From: Egicoccus sp. AB-alg2
GTDB taxonomy: Bacteria > Actinomycetota > Nitriliruptoria > Nitriliruptorales > Nitriliruptoraceae
Direction: 5' to 3'
NCBI RefSeq assembly: GCF_041821065.1
Contig: NZ_JBGUAX010000006.1
Coordinates: forward strand, 124,001 to 188,000
Length of the DNA stretch: 64,000 nucleotides
Shown here: positions 24,843-32,983 of the stretch, piece after piece
Position numbering within the stretch: position 1 is the stretch's first letter
How the letters are laid out: every line of letters starts with the position of its first letter
Translations under genes and position numbers: made by a program
The notes under the pieces: generated by a model
What the model was told of the DNA's origin: nothing
The model's input: the letters and a program-made list of their open reading frames with translations, nothing else
Database searches by the model: none

Positions 24843-25805
24843 GTGAGGATCACCGTCACGGGGGGCGCCGGCTTCATCGGCGCGAACCTGGTCCGGCGCC
24901 TGGTCGCCGCATCGGACGTCGAGGTGAGCGTGCTGGACGACCTGTCCAGCGGGAGGCGCGCCTACCTCGAGGAGCTGCCGCGGACGCGGCTCGTCGTCGG
25001 CGACGTCCGCGACGAGGCAGCGCTGGACGAGGTCGTCGCCGGCGCGGACGCGGTCGTGCACCTCGCCGCGCGCGTGTCCGTGCCGGAGTCGGTCGCGGAC
25101 CCGGTCGACACCCACGAGGTCAACGCGACCGGCACGCTCCGGGTGTTCGAGGCGGCGCGACGGCACGGCGACCTGCACGTCGTGTGGCCGTCGTCGGCAG
25201 CGGTCTACGGCTCACCGACGACGATGCCGGTCAGCGAGGAGCTGCCACCGGCCCCGGCCAGCCCGTACGCCGCCTCCAAGCTGGCCGGCGAGGGGCTGGC
25301 CCGGTCGCATGCGAGCAGCTACGGGCTGCCGGTGCTGACCTTCCGGTTCTTCAACGTGTTCGGCCCGCTGCAACCAGCCGACCACGCCTACGCGGCGGTC
25401 GTGCCGGCCTTCGTGGACGCCGCGCTCGCGGGCCGGCCGCTGACCATCTACGGCGACGGCGAGCAGACCCGCGACTTCATCTCCGTCCACGCCCTGACCG
25501 GCGTGCTGGAGACCGCGCTGCGCCGGCGCCTGGTGCACATCGGTCCGGTGAACCTCGCCTTCGGCACGCGACGGTCCATCAACGAGCTCGCCGGGCTGCT
25601 GGAGGAGCACTTCGGCCCGCTGCCGGTCGAGCACCGCGAGGAACGTCCAGGTGACGTCCGCCATTCGCAGGCGGACAACCGGCTGCTGCGCGCACTGGTG
25701 CCGGATCTGCCGCAAGACGACTTCCCGGCCGCGTTGGCCGACACCGTGCGCTGGTTCCGGGCCCAGCACGACGACGTCGCGCAGCTGACGCCGGGCCCGT
25801 CCTGA
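24843..25805 (+). CDS. NAD-dependent epimerase/dehydratase (extended SDR)
   Basis: A 320-residue extended SDR. TGGAGFIG at residues 6-13 binds NAD; SPYAASK provides the Tyr/Lys pair, and SSAAVYG the Ser. FFNVFGPLQ and GDGEQTRDFISVHAL are typical of UDP-glucose 4-epimerase and related nucleotide-sugar enzymes. GTG 24843 follows GAGGAGGGG. The product probably makes a sugar nucleotide for cell-envelope glycans, although no glycosyltransferase lies nearby. It is monocistronic, ending at a strong hairpin shared with the convergent thioredoxin gene. Confidence 0.9.
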   Translation: MRITVTGGAGFIGANLVRRLVAASDVEVSVLDDLSSGRRAYLEELPRTRLVVGDVRDEAALDEVVAGADAVVHLAARVSVPESVADPVDTHEVNATGTLRVFEAARRHGDLHVVWPSSAAVYGSPTTMPVSEELPPAPASPYAASKLAGEGLARSHASSYGLPVLTFRFFNVFGPLQPADHAYAAVVPAFVDAALAGRPLTIYGDGEQTRDFISVHALTGVLETALRRRLVHIGPVNLAFGTRRSINELAGLLEEHFGPLPVEHREERPGDVRHSQADNRLLRALVPDLPQDDFPAALADTVRWFRAQHDDVAQLTPGPS

Positions 25806-25813
25806 ACGTCGAA

Positions 25814-25845
25814 CGGCGGCCACCTGGCGTCAGGTGGCCGCCGTC
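25814..25845. terminator. Bidirectional hairpin terminator
   Basis: A perfect 14-bp inverted repeat (25814-25827 and 25832-25845, loop 4) between the convergent stops of the epimerase (25805) and thioredoxin (25869) genes. Confidence 0.8.
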
Positions 25846-25868
25846 GCGACGTCGCGGTGATTGGGCGT

Positions 25869-26234
25869 TCAGGCGCTCTGCTGCTCGGCGATCTCGCGCT
25901 TGATCTCGTCCATGTCCAACTCGCGGACCTGGCGGACGAGGTCCTCGAGGGCCGCGCCGGGCAGCGCACCCGGCTGCGAGAACAGCACGACCCGGTCGCG
26001 GATGATCATCAGCGTCGGGATCGACTGGATGTTGAACTGGGCGGCGAGCAGCTGCTGCGCCTCGGTGTCGACCTTGCCGAACACCAGGTCGGGGTGGTCC
26101 TCGGAGGTCTCCTCGTAGATGGGGCCGAACATGCGGCAGGGTCCGCACCACTCGGCCCAGAAGTCGACCAGGACGATCTCGTTGTCGTCGATGGTCTGCT
26201 GGAAGTTGTCAGCGGTCAGTTCGACGGTCGCCAC
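25869..26234 (-). CDS. Thioredoxin
   Basis: A 121-residue protein with the classic thioredoxin fold. VLVDFWAEWCGPCRMF carries the redox pair Cys30/Cys33 in CGPC; QSIPTLMI holds the cis-Pro. The C-terminal helix is Glu/Asp-rich and slightly longer than in E. coli thioredoxin. It reduces disulfides in the cytoplasm; no signal peptide. GTG 26234 is chosen because GGAG precedes it and MATVELT begins the first strand as expected. Its upstream gap holds a 19-bp tandem repeat; the next gene upstream is the PLP enzyme on the same strand. Confidence 0.92.
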   Translation of the reverse strand: MATVELTADNFQQTIDDNEIVLVDFWAEWCGPCRMFGPIYEETSEDHPDLVFGKVDTEAQQLLAAQFNIQSIPTLMIIRDRVVLFSQPGALPGAALEDLVRQVRELDMDEIKREIAEQQSA

Positions 26235-26388
26235 GAAGGCTCCTGAAACGGTCGGGGGGTGGCCGGAGTCCGGCCGGTCCCCAGTGAGAACGCCGGACCG
26301 CGGCGGGCCATTCCGGGCTCCGGGCCACGGCCGCCCGCGGGCGGGCGTACCGCACGCAGCCCGCCATCCGGCGCACCCGCCCCTCGCT

Positions 26389-26502
26389 GTCGAGGCAGCG
26401 ACGCACGGTCGAGGCAGCGACGCACGGTCGAGGCAGCGACGCACGGTCGTGACAGCGACGCACGGTCGGAGTGGTGACGCACGGTCGAGCCAGTGGCGCA
26501 CC
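26389..26502. repeat. 19-bp tandem repeat array
   Basis: Six head-to-tail units of 19 bp lie in the 361-bp gap between thioredoxin and the PLP enzyme. Units 1-3 (26389-26445) are identical (GTCGAGGCAGCGACGCACG); units 4 (26446-26464), 5 (26465-26483) and 6 (26484-26502) are increasingly diverged. A further isolated partial copy is at 26557-26570. There are no spacers, so it is not CRISPR. The rest of the gap shows only GC-rich sequence. Confidence 0.9.
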
Positions 26503-26595
26503 GGTGCGACGCTGGACCGACCGTGCGGCACACCTCCGACACGGCCTCCGCCCACGGTCGAGGCAGCGACCGCCTTGGGAGCGGCTGCCGCGTGC

Positions 26596-27717
26596 TCAGC
26601 TGGTGCGGCCGCGGGCGGCGACGGGGACACGCTGGACGGCGGCGCCGTCCCGGGTCACGACGAGTTCGTCGGTCAGGTTCACGACCGGACAGACGTGGTT
26701 GGGCACCACCGCGACCACGTCGCCGACCGCCGGTGGCGGCAGGTCGTCGGGCAGCGAGACGACCGCGTGGTGGTCGTAGACGGACGTGATCGTCGCGCCG
26801 GGCAGCGCCGGGATCACCCCGTGGCCGTCGAGCCAGCCCGGCTTGTCCTTGGCGAGCGCCTTGGCGCCGGCGTCCAGCACGCAGCCGCCGGGCACCGCGG
26901 TGCTGACCACCGTCGCCGCCACGGCCAAAGCCACGGTCGCCGGGTCGGAGCCGCGCAGGTTGACCTGCTGGCGGTCCCCGAAGACGTAGGTGCCGGGCCG
27001 TTCCTCGGTGATCGGCTGCGCGGAGGCGTCGACGGCCGTGGGCGTGGATCCCGCGCTGACGACGCGCACCTCGAAGTCGGCCGCGTCCAGGGCGGCCAGG
27101 GCAGCCGCGAGGGTCGACTGTTCGTCCCGCGCGGCGCCGCTGACACGTTCCGGGCCGCGATAGGCGTGCCCGCCGTGGGTGAACACGCCGGCGAGCGGCA
27201 GGCGAGCGTCCGCGACGGCGCGTGCCACCTCGGCGACCCGGTCCGGGCTGGTGCCGGTGCGCCCCTCACCGGAGTCCACTTCGATCAGGACCTCGGGTCG
27301 GTCCGCGGCGCCGGCGAGCGCCCGCCCGAGTTGCGCGGCGCCCTCGACCGAGTCGACGCCCACCGACAGCTGCACCCGACCGGCGAGCGCCCGCAGCCGG
27401 CGGGCCTTCTCCCCCACCGCCCACACCGGGTAGGCCACGAACACGTCCTCGGCGCCGCCGTCGGCCAGCACCTCCGCCTCGCCGAGCACCGCCACGGTCA
27501 TGCCGACCGCGCCGGCGGCAAGCTGCCGTCGGGCGAAGAAGGGGCTCTTGTGGGTCTTCGCATGCGGTCGCAACGCGACGCCGCGGTTGTCCAACAGCGC
27601 TTGCATCCGCGCGATGTTCGCATCGACCCGGTCGAGGTCGACGACCACCTCGGGGGTGTCCAGCCCGTGGGGAAGTCGCGGCGCGACGATGCTCCCGTCG
27701 AGGTCGGTCAGCGGCAC
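26596..27717 (-). CDS. PLP enzyme of D-threonine aldolase / D-serine dehydratase-like family
   Basis: A 373-residue fold-type III PLP enzyme. LRPHAKTHKS contains Lys54, the PLP Schiff-base residue. FTHGGHAY and VSAGSTPTA bind the phosphate, and NHVCPVVN near the C-terminus gives the His-x-Cys metal site typical of low-specificity D-threonine aldolases and eukaryote-type D-serine dehydratases. The enzyme probably cleaves a beta-hydroxy-D-amino acid or removes ammonia from D-serine. ATG 27717 begins with a short tail before the TPEVVVDLDRVDANI strand. It lies upstream of thioredoxin on the same strand but is separated by the repeat array. Confidence 0.88.
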   Translation of the reverse strand: MPLTDLDGSIVAPRLPHGLDTPEVVVDLDRVDANIARMQALLDNRGVALRPHAKTHKSPFFARRQLAAGAVGMTVAVLGEAEVLADGGAEDVFVAYPVWAVGEKARRLRALAGRVQLSVGVDSVEGAAQLGRALAGAADRPEVLIEVDSGEGRTGTSPDRVAEVARAVADARLPLAGVFTHGGHAYRGPERVSGAARDEQSTLAAALAALDAADFEVRVVSAGSTPTAVDASAQPITEERPGTYVFGDRQQVNLRGSDPATVALAVAATVVSTAVPGGCVLDAGAKALAKDKPGWLDGHGVIPALPGATITSVYDHHAVVSLPDDLPPPAVGDVVAVVPNHVCPVVNLTDELVVTRDGAAVQRVPVAARGRTS

Positions 27718-27772
27718 GGGCGGCTCCTGCGGCGGGCCGGGTGCGTGTGTTCGCGCGTGATCGTCGGGCGGC

Positions 27773-28153
27773 TCACGCGTCGCGGTTCAGCACGAGGCAG
27801 AACGGGTGGCCGACCGGGTCGAGGTAGACGCGGAAGGTCTCGCCCGGCTGGTACTCGGCCTTGCGGGCGCCGATGGCCAGCACGCGACGCTCACCCTCGT
27901 CGAGGTCGGGCACGTCGAAATCGACGTGGGCCTGTTGCGGCCGGTCCGTGCTGGGCCAGTTCGGCGCCCGGTAGTCCTCGACCTGCTGGAACGCCAGCGT
28001 GATCCCGCCGTCGCTGCGCAGCTCGACCCAGTCGGCGTCGCCCCCGCCGTCGTCGTCGACCGGCCAGCCCGTCAACTGGCTGTAGAACTCCGCCAGCGCC
28101 CGCGCATCGGGGCAGTCGAGGGCGAACAGACTCAGTCGCGCGATCTCGGCCAT
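27773..28153 (-). CDS. VOC-family glyoxalase-like protein
   Basis: A 126-residue VOC-fold protein. It starts with LSLFALDCPDARALAEFYSQLTGWPV, the standard first module, and ends with FRVYLDPVGHPFCLVLN, where the DPxGHPFCL motif is common in actinobacterial members. HVDFDVPDLDEGERRVLAIGA lies between. No metal-ligand set can be assigned safely. It is 55 bp upstream of the PLP enzyme gene on the same strand, so they may share a transcript. It diverges from the DUF1918 gene. Confidence 0.87.
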   Translation of the reverse strand: MAEIARLSLFALDCPDARALAEFYSQLTGWPVDDDGGGDADWVELRSDGGITLAFQQVEDYRAPNWPSTDRPQQAHVDFDVPDLDEGERRVLAIGARKAEYQPGETFRVYLDPVGHPFCLVLNRDA

Positions 28154-28279
28154 GCCATGAGGCTAGTCGGCGGCCGGACGGCGCGCGCGGGCGGGACCCT
28201 GCCGCCGGGTGGGGGGCCCGCCTCTTGCGACCCGGGTCGGCGCGACGCACGCTTTGTCGTGTCGTACGGGGAGGTGGAC

Positions 28280-28507
28280 ATGGAACTGCAGTCGGGTGAC
28301 GCCATCGAGGTGGTGTCCAACAAGGTCGAACAGCCCCACCGCAGCGGGGTCGTCGAGCGGGTCCTCCAGCAGGACCCCCTCCGCGTCGAGGTTCGGTGGG
28401 AGGACGGGCACACGTCGGTGTTCATGCCGAGCGGCGGCAACGTGCGCGTCCGCGAACACGCGGCCGGCAGCGAGGCGGACGCCGGCGGCACGGGCACCGA
28501 GCGCTGA
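28280..28507 (+). CDS. DUF1918 domain protein
   Basis: A 75-residue protein. The first 60 residues match the small DUF1918 fold found in actinobacteria: SGDAIEVVSNKVEQPHRSGVV, then VRWEDGHTSVFMPSGGNVRV. The fold is SH3-like by its pattern of short strands; function unknown. The tail is Glu/Gly-rich. GGGGAG stands 7 bases before ATG 28280. It is alone on its strand and converges with recQ, separated by a strong hairpin. Confidence 0.85.
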   Translation: MELQSGDAIEVVSNKVEQPHRSGVVERVLQQDPLRVEVRWEDGHTSVFMPSGGNVRVREHAAGSEADAGGTGTER

Positions 28508-28521
28508 TCGTCGCGACGTGG

Positions 28522-28553
28522 GCCGGCCCGTCGTCCTGCGCCGACGGGCCGGC
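28522..28553. terminator. Bidirectional hairpin terminator
   Basis: Perfect 12-bp inverted repeat (28522-28533 and 28542-28553, 8-base loop) between the DUF1918 stop and the convergent RecQ stop. Confidence 0.7.
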
Positions 28554-28602
28554 GCGCCCGTGCCGGCGTCGCGGTCGGACGTGGGCGGTGCCTACCGGCG
28601 CG

Positions 28603-30750
28603 TCAACTCGCCGTCCGGGACGACAGCACCAACGGCAGGACCGGCCCGGCACCGGCCTCGGCGAGCAGCACGCCGGCGACGGTCAGGGTCCAGCCCGAGC
28701 GCGTCAAGGTGTCCACGAGTAGCACCGGACCGGAGGGAACCGGGCCGGCCAGCCGTAGCGTGTCGAGCGCGTTGGCGGCTTGGAACGCGGAGTTGGCGAA
28801 CTGGTCCTGTGGCGGGGTGTCGGCGGCCTCCAACACGTCGTGATGGACCGACAGGCGGCCGAGTTCGCCGAGCCGGTCCGCGACCGCCCGGGTCAGCGTC
28901 CCGTAGGTCCGCGACGGGACGGTCACGATCGACTGCGGGCGCCGCGGCCAGTCCCAGCGCGCCAGCAGCGCCACGAGCCCGTCGACGGCCTCGCCGAACG
29001 CCGCACCGGTGGTGAGTTGATCGTCCTGGCCCGACCGGACGAGCTCCAGGAGCTCGGCCACCTGCTGCCCGTAGCCGGAGGCGTCGGCACCGGCCAGGGC
29101 CCGGCCCGTCGCTGCCTGCACGTCCTTGGGAATGTTCCCGCGCCGGTCGTGGCCGAGCCGGTCCAGTCCGGACGGCCAGCGCCGCCGCGGCATCACCGGC
29201 AGTTCGCGGTCGCGGACGTGGCGGCGGGCGAGGTCGAGGACCCTGTCGTCCAACTCGACCGCCAGGGGGCGGCCCGTGCAACGCCCACACCGCCCGCACG
29301 GCTCGGCGGCCGGATCGTCCAGGGCGGCCGTCAGCAGCTGCATGCTGCACTGGGTCGTGGCCGGGTCGAGGTAGCGGCGCATCACCTCGTGCTCCGCCCG
29401 CCGGCCGTCGAGCAGGCGCCGGTACCGGGCGTCGTCGTGGCGGTAGGGTCGGCCGGTGGCGACGTAGCCGCCCTCCACCCGCGCGACCACGCCTTCCACG
29501 TCGAGCACCTTCAGCAGCAGCTCGAGGCGGCTGCGGCGGACGTTCACCGCCGTCTCCAGCGACGGCAGGCTGCGCGGCGTCGACCCGTCCAGGGCGGCGA
29601 CGATCTGGTCCACCTCGGCCTGCGTCGGGATCCCGGCGACGTCGAAGTGGTGCCACAGTCGCTCGTCGGCCGGCGTCGGCAGGACGACGATGTCGGTGTC
29701 GTGCCCGCCGCGGCCGGCCCGGCCGATGGCCTGGTAGTAGGCGACCGGCGACGAGGGCGCCCCGAGGTGGATCACGAACCCCAGGTCGGGTTTGTCGTAG
29801 CCCATCGACAGCGCCGTGGTGGCCACGACCCCGGCGAGCTGGTTGGCCTTCAGAGCATCCTCGAGCTGTGCGCGCTGTTCGGCGTCGAGCTGGGAGGTGT
29901 AGGCGGCGACGTCGTGGCCGGCTTCGGTGAGGAACGCCGCGACACGGTCGGCCTCCGCAACGGTGAGCGTGTAGACGATGCCGGCGCGGCCCGACGGCGC
30001 ATGGTCGGCGAGGTAGCCGGCGATCCAGGCCAGGCGCTGCTCGTGGCTGGAGAGGTCGACCACGTGCAGGCCGAGCGTGTCGCGCGCCAGGGCGCCACGG
30101 AGCACGGTGACCGGCACGGGCTCGCCGTCCGGGCGGCGCGCGAGCTGGTCGGCGACGTCCGTGACGACCCGGTCGGTGGCCGTCGCGGTGCACGCCAGGA
30201 CCGGCACGGCCGCGGTGCGGGCGGCGGCCAGCTGGTCCAGCACGTCGCGGAGCCGTCGGTAGTCGGGGCGGAAGTCGTGGCCGTGGTCGGAGATGCAGTG
30301 CGCCTCGTCGATGACGAGCATCCCGATGCTGGCGACGAGCCGGTCCAGGATCTCCGCCCGGAACCGGGGGTGGTTGAGCCGCTCCGGCGACACGAGCAGC
30401 AGGTCGACCTCGCCGGCGGCGACCTCCCGCTCGATCGTGTGCCAGTCGTCGACGTTGGTGGAGTTCACGGTCTCCGCCCGCAACCCCATCCGCCGTGCGG
30501 CGGCCAGCTGGTCACGCATGAGCGCCAGCAACGGCGAGACGATCAAGGTCGGTCCGGCCCCCTGTTCGCGCAGCAGCCGGGTGGCGATGAAGTAGACCGC
30601 GGACTTGCCCCAGCCGGTGCGCTGCACCACCAGCACCCGCTCGCGCCGGTCGACCAACGCGTCGATGGCGCGGTCCTGGTCGGCGCGCAGCGTCGCATCC
30701 AGGCCGGCGAGCTCGCGCAGCAGGGCGGCAGCGTCCTGGGTGGTCGGCAC
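28603..30750 (-). CDS. RecQ-family helicase with phosphoribosyltransferase-like C-terminus
   Basis: A 715-residue protein. Helicase motifs in order: FRADQ-like LRADQDRAI, Walker A variant RTGWGKSAVYF, SPLLALMRDQ, DEAHCISDHGHDFRPDY (DEAH plus RecQ aromatic loop), TATATDRV, TTALSMGYDKPDLGFVIHLG and YQAIGRAGRGG. A zinc-binding cluster follows (TQCSM and CGRCGRC, about residues 460-490). The last 120 residues resemble a PRTase: SIVTVPSRTYGTLT and VLLVDTLTRSGWTLTVAG, the PRPP-loop position. Such fusions are common in actinobacteria. Role: 3'-5' DNA unwinding in repair; the role of the tail is unknown. GTG 30750 starts just before the helicase N-terminus. Confidence 0.92.
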   Translation of the reverse strand: MPTTQDAAALLRELAGLDATLRADQDRAIDALVDRRERVLVVQRTGWGKSAVYFIATRLLREQGAGPTLIVSPLLALMRDQLAAARRMGLRAETVNSTNVDDWHTIEREVAAGEVDLLLVSPERLNHPRFRAEILDRLVASIGMLVIDEAHCISDHGHDFRPDYRRLRDVLDQLAAARTAAVPVLACTATATDRVVTDVADQLARRPDGEPVPVTVLRGALARDTLGLHVVDLSSHEQRLAWIAGYLADHAPSGRAGIVYTLTVAEADRVAAFLTEAGHDVAAYTSQLDAEQRAQLEDALKANQLAGVVATTALSMGYDKPDLGFVIHLGAPSSPVAYYQAIGRAGRGGHDTDIVVLPTPADERLWHHFDVAGIPTQAEVDQIVAALDGSTPRSLPSLETAVNVRRSRLELLLKVLDVEGVVARVEGGYVATGRPYRHDDARYRRLLDGRRAEHEVMRRYLDPATTQCSMQLLTAALDDPAAEPCGRCGRCTGRPLAVELDDRVLDLARRHVRDRELPVMPRRRWPSGLDRLGHDRRGNIPKDVQAATGRALAGADASGYGQQVAELLELVRSGQDDQLTTGAAFGEAVDGLVALLARWDWPRRPQSIVTVPSRTYGTLTRAVADRLGELGRLSVHHDVLEAADTPPQDQFANSAFQAANALDTLRLAGPVPSGPVLLVDTLTRSGWTLTVAGVLLAEAGAGPVLPLVLSSRTAS

Positions 30751-30833
30751 GTCGTTCGGCGTCCTCGTCGTGGAGCGGGCATGATGCGCCCTCGTCCCGC
30801 ATGGCGCACATCCGCGCGCCCGCCGCCTGTGGA

Positions 30834-31463
30834 TCAGCGGCGCGTCTCGCGGTCGAGGACGACGGCGCCGGTGCGGGCCGATCTCGTCTCGAGCAGCCCG
30901 GCGTAGGACTCGTTCGTGACCCCGGTGTGCCGCTCGCACACGGCCTGGAACGTCCCGGCGCTGCCGTCGCCGTCGAACAGGTGGAGCGGGTAGCCGCAGA
31001 GCAACTCGAAGTGGTGGCGCAGGCCCTGCCGGTTCCACAGGTCCTCGAGCACCAGCGCCTCGAGGGCCCGCTCGTTCGCGTGCAGCAGCGCGACCATCTC
31101 GCCGTAGATGTGCACGGATCGGCCCGTCGCCACCAACCGTTCGATGTGGCCGGCCACGACCGTGTCGAACCGGTCGGGGTCGAGCGCGCCGTCCACTTCC
31201 AGGGTGGCCAGCGTGGCCTGCGCGTCCAGCAGCACCAGCCGTTCCGGATCGACCACGAGCCCCGCCGCCGCGACCCGATCGTGCATTGCCGCCGCGAAGC
31301 GGGCGCGGTGGTCGGCGGTCGCGATCACCAGCGCGATGCCGTCGGCCAGCAGGGCCGGAGCGAGGAAGTCCGCGACCGCCTCGGCGAGGAAGTCGTCCGA
31401 CTCGTAGAAGCCGACGAGATGGCTGGCCCGCCCTTGCGGAGCCAGCGCGTGTGCGGACGGCAT
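30834..31463 (-). CDS. MEDS-domain (DcmR-like sensory) protein
   Basis: A 209-residue protein covering one MEDS domain: HLVGFYESDDFLAEAVADFLAPALLADGIALVIATADHR (N-terminal half) and VHIYGEMVALLHANERALEALVLEDLWNRQ. MEDS (methanogen/methylotroph DcmR sensory) domains are found with anti-sigma-like and PAS-type partners and may bind small ligands. No kinase or HTH is fused, and the likely partner is not adjacent. ATG 31463 directly precedes the domain. It lies upstream of recQ on the same strand (83 bp), and downstream of a long gap. Confidence 0.82.
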   Translation of the reverse strand: MPSAHALAPQGRASHLVGFYESDDFLAEAVADFLAPALLADGIALVIATADHRARFAAAMHDRVAAAGLVVDPERLVLLDAQATLATLEVDGALDPDRFDTVVAGHIERLVATGRSVHIYGEMVALLHANERALEALVLEDLWNRQGLRHHFELLCGYPLHLFDGDGSAGTFQAVCERHTGVTNESYAGLLETRSARTGAVVLDRETRR

Positions 31464-31725
31464 GGCGACCTCCCAGCACCCCCCGCGACGACGTCGGTGA
31501 GACGCCGTCAACGAGGTCGCAGCCCGTGCGGGGCGGACCCTAGCCGTCGGACAGGTCGGACGAAACGGGAATCGTGGAAACCGTCGACCGGTTGCGAACG
31601 CCCGGATGCCGCCACCGCGCGCGGGCGGCCAACGGTCCGCCGGACGACCGACGGTGCGTGGCGGACGGCCGACGGTCCGCGGGGCCGGCGGTCCCCGCTG
31701 CCGATGCGGCGCCGGCGGACACAAG

Positions 31726-31761
31726 CCGGCCGCTCGTGACGGGGGAGACACGAGCGGCCGG
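31726..31761. other. Perfect 13-bp hairpin in long intergenic gap
   Basis: Arms 31726-31738 and 31749-31761 (CCGGCCGCTCGTG and its complement), loop of 10 bases. The right arm overlaps a GGAGGAG box at 31760-31766. No gene ends nearby, so it is not an ordinary terminator. Confidence 0.75.
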
Positions 31762-31769
31762 AGGAGAAC

Positions 31770-31862
31770 GTGCACCTCGTCCCCGAGGCACGTGCCGAGA
31801 CCCTGACCAAGGAGCCGCTCGGTTCTCCCGCGGGTGAGGCTAGGGCGGCGTGCTGGACGTAG
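31770..31862 (+). CDS. Candidate 30-residue small ORF after hairpin
   Basis: A GTG at 31770 follows GGAGGAG by only 3 bases and opens a 30-codon frame ending in TAG. The peptide starts VHLVPEARAETLTKE and shows no membrane segment. The spacing is shorter than normal, so translation is doubtful; it is listed only because the box and hairpin make the context unusual. Confidence 0.2.
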   Translation: MHLVPEARAETLTKEPLGSPAGEARAACWT

Positions 31863-32098
31863 CGCCCGATGCCACTGAAGATCTCCTGAGGGCTAGCCGG
31901 GCGCGCCGTCGAGCGGGCGCCGGTCGCCAGCTGAAGCGCACCGGTGTGTCACCACGCTGGACAGGCCCGAGGACCGCAGTCCATGCTCGGGCCGCGTTGC
32001 TGCTCGTGCAGAGACGACCCTGTTCACGCTCCGGCGAACCCACCTGCCGCGGTTCCCGACGCCGCCGTGACCACGACCGCTCACGGCCCCCCGGGCCC

Positions 32099-32983
32099 TC
32101 ACGGCCCGGTGGCTGAGCGGACCGGACCCAGGTGGGCGAGCTTGTCCGGGTTGCGTATCGCCTCGATGCTGCGCACGGCACCGTCGGCGACGTCGAGGAC
32201 GAACACGACGAGCAGCGACCCGTCCGCCACGCCGACGACCAACCCGGGCGTGCCGTTGTACCAGCGCGTTTCCAGCACGACATCGGACGGTGCCTGGCGG
32301 GCCAGTCCTTCGAAGAAGCGCATCACCCGCTCGGCGCCCTCGACCGGTCGGCGCGCCGCCGAGACCTTCCCGCCCCCGTCCGAGCGCAGGACGACGTCGG
32401 GCGCCAGCGTGGACAGCAGGGCCTGCAGGTCACCGGTCCGGCAGGCCTCGAGGAAGCGGCCCGCCACCTCGGCGCGCACGCTCGGGTCGGGCTCGAAGCG
32501 TGGACGGCGGGCCTCGACCTGTTTGCGGGCACGCGACACCAGCTGCCGGCAGGCCGCTTCGCTGCGGTCGAGGATCGCGGCCAACTCGGCGTGGTCGTAG
32601 CCGAACACGTCGTGGAGCAGGAACGCGACCCGCTCCGCCGGGCTGAGCGACTCCAGCACGACGAGGAACGCCATCGACACCGACTCCGCCAGCTCGACGG
32701 GATCGCCGGGGTCGCCGGACGACTCCAACGGTTCGGGCAGCCAGGGTCCCACGTAGACCTCCCGTCGGGCCTGCGCCGACGTCAACCGGTCGAGGCAGAT
32801 CCGCGAGGTGGTGCGGTTCAGCCAGCCACCGACGTTGTCGATGCCATCCGTGCCGTGGCGCTCCAGCCGCAGGAACGCCTCCTGCACGGCGTCCTCCGCC
32901 TCGCTGACCGAGCCGAGGAGGCGGTAGGCCAGCCCGAGCAGCGCCGAACGATGCTCGTGGACCGCCACCTCCAGGCTCGTCAC
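32099..32983 (-). CDS. ECF sigma factor, ECF41 type with SnoaL-like C-terminal domain
   Basis: A 294-residue extracytoplasmic-function sigma factor. Region 2 is at about residues 8-75 (RLLGSVSEAEDAVQEAFLRL); region 4 at about 110-165 (LSPAERVAFLLHDVFGYDHAELAAIL, SEAACRQLVSRARKQV). The ECF41 hallmarks are present: WLPEP between regions 2 and 4, DGGGK in the extension and NPDKL near the C-terminus. This extension controls activity in place of an anti-sigma factor. GTG 32983 overlaps the stop of the upstream flavoprotein gene by 4 bp, so the two are translationally coupled. ECF41 factors often neighbour oxidoreductases. Confidence 0.93.
   Translation of the reverse strand: MTSLEVAVHEHRSALLGLAYRLLGSVSEAEDAVQEAFLRLERHGTDGIDNVGGWLNRTTSRICLDRLTSAQARREVYVGPWLPEPLESSGDPGDPVELAESVSMAFLVVLESLSPAERVAFLLHDVFGYDHAELAAILDRSEAACRQLVSRARKQVEARRPRFEPDPSVRAEVAGRFLEACRTGDLQALLSTLAPDVVLRSDGGGKVSAARRPVEGAERVMRFFEGLARQAPSDVVLETRWYNGTPGLVVGVADGSLLVVFVLDVADGAVRSIEAIRNPDKLAHLGPVRSATGP

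Larger units (their letters stand above)
31464..32098. other. 635-bp region without a clear gene, rich in hairpins
   Basis: The gap separates the MEDS gene (start 31463) and the sigma-factor stop (32099). It contains a 13-bp perfect hairpin (31726-31761), a second bulged hairpin just downstream at about 31768-31793, and a 30-codon frame at 31770-31862. The stretch 31870-32098 shows nothing I recognise; no tRNA T-loop signature is present. Composition is similar to the flanks. An unannotated RNA or a decayed gene is possible. Confidence 0.5.

Noticed and set aside
26389-26502. CRISPR array
   Set aside because: Repeats are 19 bp, directly adjacent without spacers, and no cas gene is present.
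31464-32098. tRNA or riboswitch in the long gap
   Set aside because: No T-loop signature, no CCA-type end and no recognisable riboswitch core; only hairpins are seen.
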